A stretch of 64,000 bases of DNA from contig JAYKYS010000007.1 of NCBI GenBank assembly GCA_036924285.1, positions 8,618,001 through 8,682,000 on the forward strand, read 5' to 3'. This document shows positions 1-10,589 of this stretch, in pieces. Position numbers and translations under genes: made by a program. Source of the stretch: Asterella californica (taxonomy: Eukaryota; Streptophyta; Marchantiopsida; Marchantiales; Aytoniaceae). The notes beneath the pieces were generated by a model. The model did no database searches. It had not been told where the DNA came from and saw nothing but the letters and a program-made list of their open reading frames with translations. Each line of letters starts with the position of its first letter. The first letter of the stretch is position 1.

Positions 1-706
1 ATTTTGGATTTGTTCATAATAAACATGTAATTTCATGTGTTGTTTCAATATTTCCAGTCATTTATTTTGAAATAAAAAATAGAATCTATTATATTATATT
101 TTTTAATTTATATTATAACAACGAATCATGTCATCCCTATCTTCTCAAATAATAATATATACAAAAATAGCAATAAGGTCAGAAAACACAATTGCGTTAT
201 AAGGACGTAAATTGGACAGATCGAGCAAGACTTGGAAACACTTTTTTGATCTAAAGTACTTGTTTCAAATACATTTGGAATTTAAAAAAGATACAATGAA
301 TAAAAATCCACCATTAACCCCTTCATTATTAACAAGAACTGCGGTGGGTTTTTCTAGAGCTTTAGAGGAATACATCTCAATAGTTTTAATAGCATCTAAT
401 ATTCCAATGAAAAATAAATAAAAGTAATTTATCCAAAATTACAAATAAAAATTGACCAAAACACCAACCTAAAAAACTACTTAGTAGCAAGCAATAACCA
501 TCTCAGGGATTGGACAATCAGCAGGAAACCAAAGTCGAAGCTCAACGCAGACGAGTATGATCCTCAGAATCTCCATGAAACTCACTCTGGTAGTCAATTT
601 GAGCATTCCGCATAAGACCACTCTAGAGGTTGATCCACAAGCGAACGAAAACAACCCAAGCTCTCTCATTTTCGAGAGCCTAAGATAACCGTGCAGTCGT
701 AAGCTG
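1..706. other. AT-rich flank with no recognisable gene
   Basis: This stretch is mostly AT-rich, and its short open frames resemble no family that I recognise. It leads directly into organelle-derived DNA, so part of it may be further decayed organelle sequence, but I could not name a source gene. Confidence 0.4.
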
Positions 707-825
707 CATCTTGGGGAAGATCAGTCGGTTATCCCTAGAGTAACTTTTATCCTTTGAGCGACGGCCCTTCCACTTGGTATCGTCGGATCACTAAGACCGA
801 CTTTCGTCCTTGCTCGTCTTTCTGA
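707..825 (-). pseudogene. Plastid 23S rRNA fragment, inverted
   Basis: Read on the minus strand, this segment carries the conserved domain V of large-subunit rRNA. It includes the runs GACGAAAGTCGGTCTTAGTG, GGAAGGGCCGTCGCTCAA and AGTTACTCTAGGGATAAC. The wording is that of plastid 23S rRNA, with scattered changes (for example AACCGACTG where AACAGGCTG is usual). Only about 120 bases survive, so it is a nuclear copy of plastid DNA (NUPT) and cannot function as rRNA. Confidence 0.8.
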
Positions 826-1333
826 TCTCTATGCATATCACCGCTCCACCGGAAATTCCTTCTGTCCTAACCGTACTCCAGCTTGGTGTTAGAACAAATT
901 GATGAATTTACAAAATCCTTTTATGAGACATTAATATGAGATAACTATAGATAAAACTCTTCATCTAATGCACCAAAAGGTTCATCTAATAAAAAAAATC
1001 CGGTTGAATTGCTAAACTAAAATTTTTTTAAAAATTATCTCATCAGAAATGAAATTTAAATATTTTTTATATATATTGGGTTCCCTTGGTTGTTCTATTT
1101 TTGCATTTTCACCCTGACCATCCTCAAGGCACCTAGTGGTGTAAGATCCTTGCGCACTTCCTTGATTGCTCAACTCAGCAATGCCAGAAAATAAAGCTTG
1201 AACCCTTTTTTAGTTTATTAACTAAAATAATAATTAATTTAAATATTGTTTTAATTTACTATGATTAATCTCAACAAAATTTTATAAAGTTGCATTCTTA
1301 CAAGCATTTATTCTATTTTTTTCCAGTAGATAA

Positions 1334-1405
1334 TGGAGACGATCGGATTTGAACCGACAACTTTATGCTTGCAAAACATACGCTCTACCAGTTGAATATA
1401 TCTAC
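1334..1405 (-). tRNA. Organellar tRNA-Ala(UGC)-like gene, probably a degraded nuclear copy
   Basis: The minus strand folds into a 72-nt tRNA. The anticodon arm has a 5-bp stem around loop TTTGCAA, giving anticodon UGC. The T-arm is GTCGGTTCAAATCCGAT, and the 3' strand of the acceptor stem is CGTCTCC. The acceptor stem has mismatches at the second and seventh pairs, so the copy is decaying. No intron is present, whereas plastid trnA-UGC of plants normally has a group II intron. That makes a mitochondrial source more likely. Neighbouring plastid pieces show that this is transferred DNA. Confidence 0.6.
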
Positions 1406-1516
1406 ATGAGTTCAACATATGGATAGAAGAGCGCATCCAACAATACAACATAGGAAGGAAGGAGAATCATAGCTGGGTGCTACTTCAGAAGCAAAAAAAG
1501 ATGCATAAAGCTCATT

Positions 1517-1545
1517 TTTAGTAAAATCAAGTCCACCACGAAAAC
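1517..1545 (-). pseudogene. Short rbcL-like scrap fused to chlN
   Basis: The minus-strand translation contains RGGLDFTK, a hallmark of the Rubisco large subunit, directly following the chlN-like sequence. The sequence continues as [18 protein letters not shown], for which I have no source. The junction suggests that plastid fragments were joined end to end. The match is very short, so this call is tentative. Confidence 0.4.
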
Positions 1546-1549
1546 CACA

Positions 1550-1651
1550 AAAAATTTCTAAAAGGTGGTCTTCCATTCCTAAAGTAAAAGAATTATAAAC
1601 TAAATCTGCTATTTGATTAGTACCTTCATAACCTAAAAACTATTCTTCTTA
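1550..1651 (-). pseudogene. chlN: chlN fragment, C-terminal part, inverted
   Basis: The minus-strand translation includes [16 protein letters not shown] and [10 protein letters not shown], a characteristic stretch of the N subunit of light-independent protochlorophyllide reductase (ChlN). ChlN is plastid-encoded in bryophytes, many ferns, gymnosperms and algae and is absent from flowering plants. A stop codon lies just upstream in the same frame, and the reading switches abruptly to rbcL-like sequence. This is a non-functional nuclear copy. Confidence 0.8.
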
Positions 1652-1885
1652 AATATCAAATCTAATGGTGCTATACATGTGGAGTGGACCTCTATGGGAA
1701 CGAATCCACGTATAAACCTCGTGAGGCCTGCTTTCTATATCAATTCAGTCAAGAAAAGAGTCTGTAATCATGTATCTTTCTTTTTGCAATAAAAATGAAA
1801 AGAATTGGAATATCTTGATTTAGATGCACGAGTGAATTTGGAGCCTTTCAGAAATTAAGAGATCCAACAACAAAAAGATAAGTAA

Positions 1886-2041
<156 letters not shown>

Positions 2042-2194
2042 TGAAAGTCACCAGCTCAACTGGCAGAATGCTTTCAAAATCAATTTACTAGAGTAAGGCA
2101 TAGAGGAAAGCATAATTTCGTGTGCAGCGATAAAATGCAAAAATCTGTTGTCGAACAGTTTTTTGACGATTTTGAAACCCATCTTTCTCTTGGC

Positions 2195-2325
2195 GCCGCG
2201 AGTCCATTGAAAATCTAGCGAAATTCCTTGTCGGGTAAGTTCCGATCCGCACGAAAGACGTAATGATCTGAGCACTATCTCGAAGAGAGACTCGGTGAAA
2301 TAGACATATTTGTGAAGATGTGGAA
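2195..2325 (+). pseudogene. Plastid 23S rRNA fragment
   Basis: The plus strand has the large-subunit rRNA signatures TAGCGAAATTCCTTGTCGGG, TAAGTTCCGATCCGCACGAA and GAGACTCGGTGAAATAGACA. In intact 23S rRNA this block lies 5' of the piece at 707-825, yet here it is in the opposite orientation 1.4 kb away. It is a degraded plastid-derived fragment. Open frames on the opposite strand (2048-2452) are only its shadow. Confidence 0.85.
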
Positions 2326-5300
2326 GCAATCCAACATAACATTTAAGGAGCCTAGCTCTTGATGTCTTTAGCAACTTATCCCACAGATTTAGACCTGGAA
2401 AAATATCCACTCGACGCTCCATCAAATGCAATTTGGTTGGAGGGACGTACATTGACTTCTCGACTACTTGCCCAAACTTTGGAATACCTAAAATTCTTAA
2501 AAGAAAACTACGCCGACACGAAAGATGTCCTTCTTAGATAAAGCTAAAAAAGTCTCAGACCTTTTCGTAAGCACGCTGGGTGACCTGACCTTCCGACTCT
2601 ATTTTGGCTTCCCATTCAACTATAACTTTATCCGGCCCGTACTGCTTTCCAACATCTACCTACACCAGTTCGATCTATTCATTGAGGAAATAAAAGTCAA
2701 ATATACAAACGTTAATGGAGATGGAAATCAAAAACTTAATAAAAAATATTTAAAAAACTAGGAAATATGACTTCTTTTATGACTTTTACGCAAAATAGCT
2801 TAAAGTCCTTAAATCCATAAACCGTGTAATATCCTCTTACGTCTTGCCTCCACGTGGAGCAGATGGGTGTAACATCACCTATTTAGTTGTGTTTATAGTG
2901 TTCTTGGATACAACTTGTACTTGTGCTTGTCTATTGTTCTCTTGTGAGCATCAACAAGTCAAGGACTCGGGTGGCGAGAGTTTAACCTTGTGTTATGTGT
3001 TCGTTGGATAGTGACAGTCTAACGGACTACATACTACTTACCATAGTAACTTCAAAACTAACACTATGGGCATGATGTCATGTGGCTCGAGACCTCTTGA
3101 CCTTCAGAAGGATCATGTTTGGCTAAAAGGAGTGGGGTTTAGGGAGAAAGAAGGTGCGAGCAAACCAGCAACACAGTTAGTCCGACAGTCAGATTATCGC
3201 AGACGAGATAGTACAGTGAAGAGTCATCAGTTACTTACACCAATGCGACAGTAGAAGTTCCAAGCAGCGATTTTGGAATTGCTCCACCATGTAAAAGAAC
3301 CATCAATCTCTAAGGATGGACCTTTAAGTCATCAATCTCCTACTGTGTGTCTCTGGAAGTTCAAATCTCCAACTATCCATCTTGGATAAATAGAAGAAGT
3401 AAATATACTCTTATAGAAAAGATCAAAACATAATTATCTCTAATCTGAGACAAATTAAAGAAGGTGACTTTATAAATCAACGGTCTCTATGGTAGTTGAC
3501 AATGACACTCGATTTGTTCTCCTTGGAAAATAATAATTTTAGAATAATATGACTTTCTAATACAAAGAATGATATAAGCTCAAGTCAATCTATGTACAAT
3601 CTCTCGTTATGGAATATGTAAATTTTATATCTGGTTCCTCTTTGTTTATTACCTCATTTTTCTGTTGAACGTGAATTACCTACCACGAGAATTGAGCTAA
3701 GAGTAAAAATGTGATCAATGTACCTCAAGTGACTATCTCGGGCTGAATTATAGACTTTCACTTCTTTGAGCCCATTGTATTCATGTGTTCATTAATCACT
3801 TGCAAGAATATAATTCAATTTGTTTTCGCCGCTCCAAGGAGAGTAAACAATTCATCATCATCTTTCAGCATAGAATTGGTAAAGTTCTTCATGCAGTAGC
3901 CAACGAATGTATAGAAGCATATGTTATTCAGCTTCTTCATTAAAACCTCAACACCTAATGGTCTTCTGCTTCCTGTCCAACCTAAGACTATATCGATTCT
4001 TTTCTTCACCTCCACTACACTGGTAGCCTGCAAACAGAAAACCCCTTGAACTTGCATATGGAGTAAGGCTCCATCCCTCTCTATTGAAAATAAACCATTC
4101 TCTCACTCACTATACAGAAAGATATAGAGAATTTACTAACAATCCATGTCTAGATCTCCGCTTGCAGAGCGAACTATAACTAGTACCTCAAGAAGCTTCT
4201 GATTTGTTGTGCAGCAGCTGAAGTTTGAATTTGTTTTAGTTCCAATTGTTCGTGTGTGGCTAGTAGTTAAGTAGTTTGCATTTTTTGCAAAAAAGAACAA
4301 GTACAAAGAGTGGATTTTGGATGGTGAGAGATTGGTGCGAAGCTTCTTGTTAGCAAATGAGTGTTCAATTTTTGCAAACTACTCTTGGATAATTCCTGCT
4401 TTAGACTTGGGTTGAAGGGCTTGTTTAGGTACTTGGGTGAAGATTATATAGGACTTAGGTCTATCCATAAATTGTGTATCTATTAAAAAGACGAAAATAT
4501 ACAGTGAAATTATCTTTGAGGTACAAAAAGTTGTCTCTCAAATTTAAACTACTTTTGAATCTTTGAGTTATTAATCTTATTTATAAACTGAGATATGGAC
4601 AATAGAAGAAATTTTAGTTTTGACGTATGTCCTTTGAGAAAGAATATGATTTACAATAGATTTGGAGTACATATGCTTAAAATGGTCTACTATGTTTAAA
4701 TGATTAAAGGGATCATGTAAAAGATATTTGTCTATCATATAAGTCCAAAACATATGAGAATTATTGTTACTTTATAAACAAAAATATAAGTCAAAGACAG
4801 TGTACATTAGAGAAACAAATCACACATATTTATTATACGACAATATAAATCACTACAGATGAAATTTTATACCTCCAATTATAATACATTGACTCTTATG
4901 GTTACTGAGTCAATGAATATGTTGAGCTAGAAAATACTAGAAATCATATGTTTCTGGAAAAGAGATTTAATTATGACACATTCTTCAATATATACTAGAG
5001 TTTATAGTTTTGGACTCCAAACTTGAGAAGCTTTAGAAATAAAAAGTAGAAAGTAAAAACCAACAATTTAATCTTTCAAAAAATGTTATCTTAATTGCTT
5101 CTGAATCTACAACACCGACGATGATTATTATTGTCTTCTCATTGATTTGATTGCTTAGAATGTAAACAACATAGAGAATATTTGTCATTCCATGATGTGA
5201 GTTAAGTTGCGAAATAAATGACACGGTGTCACCATGACTCCATCATTTTTTCTAAATTTTGAGATTTCATGTAGATCGACATAAACTCAATATCCAAAAA

Positions 5301-6935
5301 TGCTATTAGTGAGTAAAGAAAAGGAAATGGAAGTAAAACAGGACAGTCAAGAGGTGAGGCGAGGCGGAGCACGGAATAGCCGCGGAGAGCACAACTTCGA
5401 GTGCGGTGGAGGAGATAGAACGAAGAAGAGAGTGTGAGTCCCACATTCTCTATAATCTTTGACTTTTTAGAGGCGGGGCTTGCAAGCACATCGAACTTTG
5501 GAGAAATTCATGTTTTTTGGGAAAATTTTGCTAGAGAAGAACTATCCTCAATTTGACTCGAGAGTTCTTTGACTCTCATACTGCTAACAATCACTAATAA
5601 CAAATGGGTAATTGCTAATGCAAACGAGAACTTTGTCTCAATTTCTAGAATTCAGAGAATTCAATTTCTATATTAATGCCAAAAACATGAATTTGACAAC
5701 TAAAGAAATGTCAAACCGCATTTTCAACTGTCAAATGCACATTTGTAAATGTGGATTAAATAGACGCATTTCATTGATGCGAGTGATTCGATAAGCAAGA
5801 AAAAAAATTATTGAAACTTTTACACGTTCATATATATTTATAAAAAGTAAGAAATTCAATTGAATTTATGACTTCTAAGCCTAAATATATGTCGTGCGTG
5901 ACTAAATTAGACATCCATAGAAGAAATTTTGTGAAAAGTAGATTGAGACATCCACGAAACTTCATGGAGGTCTTGCACCATCGCTATATAAAAAAGATCC
6001 ATAACTTGAACAAAATATCTATGAAATGCATGGATGTCTCTGCACCATTCAGTTAACACGTGTCGACAAGCAAAACGAGATGTGGAGTAGAGATCCAATC
6101 CAATTGAGAGGATGTATTATATATGTTAATCTTGATACAAAGACTCAGAATCAATAAGCATCACAAAGAATAATCTCAGACCAATTAAGACTTCAGTGAG
6201 GAAATATTTTGATGGAAAAAATAATACATGCGACTTGATGATTAATCGATGATACAATGATTAGTTATTCTCTTTTTTTATGTTCTCGTATACTTCACTT
6301 TTCATGAAATGAATCTTATCTTCATTATCCTCCTCCGCGACTCTTTCTCCATTCTGAAAGTTTTGTATTTCTTTGATAAATCTAAAAATATTTAGTATTA
6401 TAAAGAAGTATCTCTATATGATTACATGATATATCCTCTTCATTGAGCAATAGCTTTCCACGAGACCATACATAATTTTCAGTTTATATAAAAAGATGAG
6501 ACTCTTACTTTTCTATAAAAATATATGTATGAATAACTAATATAATGAAATTATTGTTAACATCTACTTACATCAAGATTTCTTCACGTAGGTCACTGAT
6601 GATCATTTTCCTTTATCAATAAAACTCTTGATGTTGGGTATCAAGGATTACAAGAGCGATTAAATTGTGTTATAGATTTTGGTAGTTTATCCTTGGTGCG
6701 TTGTCATGAATTGTGAAATTCATAATATAAATCAAGTAAGCATTCATTTTATGTATGTGCTGTACCTTCTTCTTTAGTGATATATAACCAATATTTTGTG
6801 TTAAAGTATAAATAACTACAATGTTTATGATTTTAGTGAACATTCATGTATTCTCATATATAAATCCATTATCCATTGAGGATGGATGTATGAATAAGAT
6901 GACCGTGTTTAATAACATAAATATTCTTCAAAGAA
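2326..6935. other. AT-rich intergenic DNA without a recognisable gene
   Basis: Two short overlapping plus-strand frames at 2359-2541 and 2525-2761 follow the rRNA fragment, but I recognise neither. From about 2.8 kb to 6.9 kb the sequence is AT-rich, with frequent stops in all frames. Short motifs such as catccatgaa/ttcatggatg recur in both orientations around 5.9-6.1 kb and again near 8.5-8.7 kb, which suggests old repeat debris. I see no coding, RNA or transposon end that I can defend. Confidence 0.4.
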
Positions 6936-7249
6936 TAATCATCACCAATCGACATGGTTTACTCCAAACGAGCTAAAACTTTGTGAGCACGTAGTCTACG
7001 ATCAGTGGTATCTGTGAGAACAAGAATGATTCAAAATGGATGTCTAATGATGAACGATGGCCCTCAGGGCTAGCAGAGGATCATCTATATTATTTGTCAA
7101 GTTCGTGAGATAATATCACTCATGAATCATGTGAGTTTATCTAAATGCTTTGATATTTTAAGGACAGATAACATGTGAGATAAGCTATCCACAACAATTG
7201 AAATAAGGTAAATCTGACTTGTACAAAAAGAGCATACGCTCCCCGAAGT
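6936..7249. repeat. Diverged direct repeat, copy 1
   Basis: This segment aligns with 7550-7849. Both copies run from (at)catcaycaatcg, through acaagaatKattcaaaa, ggctagca, gtgagtttatc or tgagtttatc, aagctatccacaac and ttgtacaaa, to a gctcccsgaa end. By eye the copies are roughly three-quarters identical with small gaps. In some frames the reverse strand shows short peptide-like stretches interrupted by stops, so the unit may be an old duplicated exon or transposon piece. I cannot name the source. Confidence 0.6.
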
Positions 7250-7549
7250 TCAAGGAGTCTGAAAAGAGAAGGAATTTTTCTCTTCTTCAGATTTCTGAGA
7301 TTATATTCTAAGTTTCAAATATCTCTGAAAACCTGAAGTCCCAAAAGATTCTTTTCACTGATTTTTTGTTGACAACCAAAACCGCAAAATATTCCAAAAT
7401 CAAGAACTTTGAGATTTTGACCATCTCAAAATTTGAGATGATTCTTCATGGTAATTAATCTACCAGGGTGGTTAAAGCACAGAGAGATTAGGCCACACCA
7501 AAATTTTTAGATTTTCAACTATTTCATATTTGAGATTATTCATCAAAAG

Positions 7550-7849
7550 ATAACTATCATCAATCGGCGTGAAACTTGGTGGGGCATGTAGCATACGACT
7601 AAAGCTATTTGTGGAAACAAGAATTATTCAAAAAGGATGTCGGTAGATCACGTGATGACTCTCAAGGCTAGCAAAGCATAATTCATATCCTTTACCAACT
7701 CCGTGAGAGAATATTGCACATGAATCTACCTGAGTTTATCAAAATGCTGTGATGTTTTAAGGATCAAGAAGAATGTGAGGTAAGCTATCCACAACCCTTG
7801 AAATCAAATCAATCTGATTTGTACAAAGGGAGCAATTGCTCCCGAAAGT
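7550..7849. repeat. Diverged direct repeat, copy 2
   Basis: This is the second copy of the unit at 6936-7249, in the same orientation, with its start about 610 bases downstream. The 300-base spacer between the copies (7250-7549) shows no similarity to the unit. Both copies end with a run resembling gagcaattgctccc, a small palindrome that is better preserved here than in copy 1. Confidence 0.6.
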
Positions 7850-8449
7850 AGTGGTGGTCAAAAGTTCACAAGAAGACATTGTCAACATTATTCAAATTTG
7901 AGCAAGTATTAGCTTAGTTTAACATCTTGAGCTATCATTAATTCTTACTTTTAGCTCCAAATTAGCATAATGACTTTGTAGAGTCGCGTAAGAGAAATTG
8001 CCTTATACTCTTTGACAAATATTATTTTTACTTTGATTTCTATTTGAAACTTAAGAGACGATATATAAAGTGAGAGAATAATGAAAGAGAAATGATGAGA
8101 AGCGATAGAGGAAACAAGGAGACAATAGTAACAAATAGGAGGAGTTGACAAAAGGAGAAAATAGAAAATCTTAGTGCGAGACTACTTCGTCCAAACACGC
8201 GAAGCGTCAAGATAGAAGAAGTAAAACTCTTGATTAAGAGAACGAATTTTCTCTTGAGGTGTGAATATCCAAGTTTTATGTAATGATCTTTATACATAAG
8301 TAAAAATCAGAGATCTTTCTAGATTTATCTGTTTATAATTTTTTGTGTTTTATGAGTCACAATCGTGACTTTAGTTTGGTAAGTGGAGATTCTCCATCAC
8401 AGCCAAGAGGTACGTTTTTTTCATAGCAGAGATCTCGCTTTACGACATC

Positions 8450-8700
8450 GTGATGATCTATACATTTCATCGATTATCAACATCCGGTTTGATATGAGAC
8501 ATCCATGAAGTTGATGGATAACCAATCCTCATCTTGATGTTGGATGATCACTTTCTCTTACAATCACACACTGTCTTTAAAGCGTAATCATCTATGTATT
8601 TCACGGATGATCAAATTTCGTTTGCACTAGTCTCTATATTGATGTTGGACATCCTTGAAGTTCATGGATGAACCATGCTTAAGTTGATGTTTTGTACATA
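8450..8700. repeat. Two-copy degenerate tandem repeat, period about 134 bp
   Basis: Two adjacent units each contain an atcatctaYRYatttcaYSg start, a middle part with gacatcc(a/t)tgaagtt(g/c)atggat, and an (a/t)cttgatgtt or agttgatgtt end. Unit 1 begins near 8452 and unit 2 near 8585. The palindromic core catgaagttcatg hints at an origin by local duplication of a hairpin-forming sequence. No coding potential is seen. Confidence 0.5.
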
Positions 8701-10589
8701 TGAAATTCTAGATATTGACTATCTGATAATCTGCTATGGATGTTTACAGTTTGGTAATGATAAAATACATTACACACGACAAAATTTCCTCCCTTCCTTC
8801 TGGTTTTCACGATCCAGTTATAACTAGACTAACGCATTGCAACAACTTGATAAACATACGTGTACAGAGGTTTGAACCCTGCTGCATTTCTGCATGTGAC
8901 TAAGAATCTTTGAGTTCTGTAGCTTTGATCAAACTGCACAACTCTAACATAGTGAACTTGTAAATGTATAATCATATATTAGAATTACTTTGAAAAATGT
9001 GATTATAAAGCTTATGGTAACATCTTTAATTTTACATTGTATACGTGGTTACACATGTATTAACACATGTATCGTCTGAAAAATATCAAACACCGAGTGT
9101 GTGATATAACGAGGTTCGACTGTATCCGGCGACTGCGTCATGCACATCGCGTCACACGAAGCTTCCGTCGGAAGTCGAAGCTACCATCGGAACCCCACGA
9201 CGTGCTCGAACTGTGTTGACATGGTTACTCCAAGGCACGACGTGGAAGGTCCACTCTGAAAACAGTTCCGGAGCCTGGAGGGGAAATAGGACAAACAACG
9301 GACTTCCATCAGTGCCCACCCCCATCAACAACATAACTGCAAAAGACCGTGACGGCAAATGATTGGGACGACGGCATCTCGACCGGTCAAACACCTAAAG
9401 CATACCCAGCTTCAAGACGTGAATCTACATGGCATGCGATTCTACGTCGCCGCAAACAACAGGGTTTGTCGATAATAAGATCCGGTTTGAAATGGACGGG
9501 AAGTAGGGAGCGAGCAGATCATTTAAGGGTACAACATACTACGGACAACGGGTGTAGTGAAGAGCTCAAACCCCGAGAAACGGAGGAACAAACGGGAGAG
9601 AAACGGAGGAAGTGGATAACATTCTCCTCCTCGTCCTCTTCCGCCTCCCCCGCGCTCCTTCATGCACCTCCTCGGCTCTTCCTCGGGCTCTCTTTCTCGT
9701 CGTCGTCCGATCTCTTCTCCCGTTCCTCCGGGGATTTCGACGCAATATGTTCAAATGGTACGAACTCGGACTGTGGGACATGAGAGCGTGCCCCATGTAG
9801 CCGTCTGAGACAACGCTCGGGTTCGGATTTTGGGTGCAGCCAGAGTCGGAGGATTCTTTACAGAGGTGAGAGAATTTGGCTATGGTGTTTTTGAGGCAGA
9901 TAGACGAGTGTGGTGCCGATGGCGGTAGGAGAATTGCGACGTATGTTGTGTGTTATTACCGCTTTGAGGTTTATCGGAGTTAAAGAGTGGAATGTGGTGA
10001 TTGGTTCGTCCTTCTGACTCGTCCGTTTTCCACCACAACCGAGAAGGTTCTCGAACTCGCTTTGGCCGATAAGGGAGCTACAATGCTTGGATTCCGTCGT
10101 GTGGCATATTCCGTTTTCCTTTGAAGGTCTGAAGCTGTTGGTCATTTTTGTTATTCACTACTGAATGTCACGGGCAGAATCGATTCCAGAGACCGCTCAT
10201 CCATTCCTGTTTTTTCTCCTTCATTTCTTTCTCTTTGAGGCGATTTTCTTGTGCGGGCGTGGCCTCTCCATTCGGCCTTTCCGTCCTTAAATCTCATCCG
10301 GGAGTCTAAACCCTGCGCATGTGAGCGAATAAATTGTCGTGTAAAGGGAAGAGATGATGACATTTTTGCAGCCGTGTCTCGAGGGGGGATCGAGTGTAAG
10401 TAACTGTAGCTGAGGTTGGTACGTCAGTGTCAAAGGAAGCCCGCAGTCTGACCACAATGGGCGTCTGATATTGCAGAAATAGGATTTACTTAGACAGCAA
10501 CTTTTGGCCTCAAAAGCATGCTAGAGACATATTCCTGGAATTCCTCATTTCGGCCTCGCTGAGGGTCGTCCGAAAGGCTTGCAAGATCC
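8701..10589. other. Upstream region of the pTAC2-like gene; no recognised gene
   Basis: Base composition changes near 9.1 kb from AT-rich to mixed, which is consistent with entering the promoter and 5' leader of the gene that starts at 10590. Open frames lie on both strands at 9152-9800 and 9858-10363, but they overlap each other in antisense and contain low-complexity Ser/Arg-rich stretches from a pyrimidine-rich tract at about 9620-9740. I recognise no domain and treat them as chance frames. An upstream exon of the pTAC2-like gene could lie here but cannot be shown from sequence alone. Confidence 0.45.

Noticed and set aside
2048..2452. 134-codon open frame on the minus strand
   Set aside because: It is antisense to the plastid 23S rRNA fragment and matches no protein; rRNA-derived DNA often gives open antisense frames.
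2826..3290. Possible old Copia LTR end and gag start (GTGTAATATCC...CACTATGGGC)
   Set aside because: No primer-binding site, matching second LTR or gag motif could be found; the resemblance is too weak to report as a feature.
9349..9800. Overlapping 62-144-codon frames on both strands upstream of the pTAC2-like gene
   Set aside because: They overlap in antisense, contain low-complexity Ser/Arg stretches from a pyrimidine-rich tract and resemble no family.
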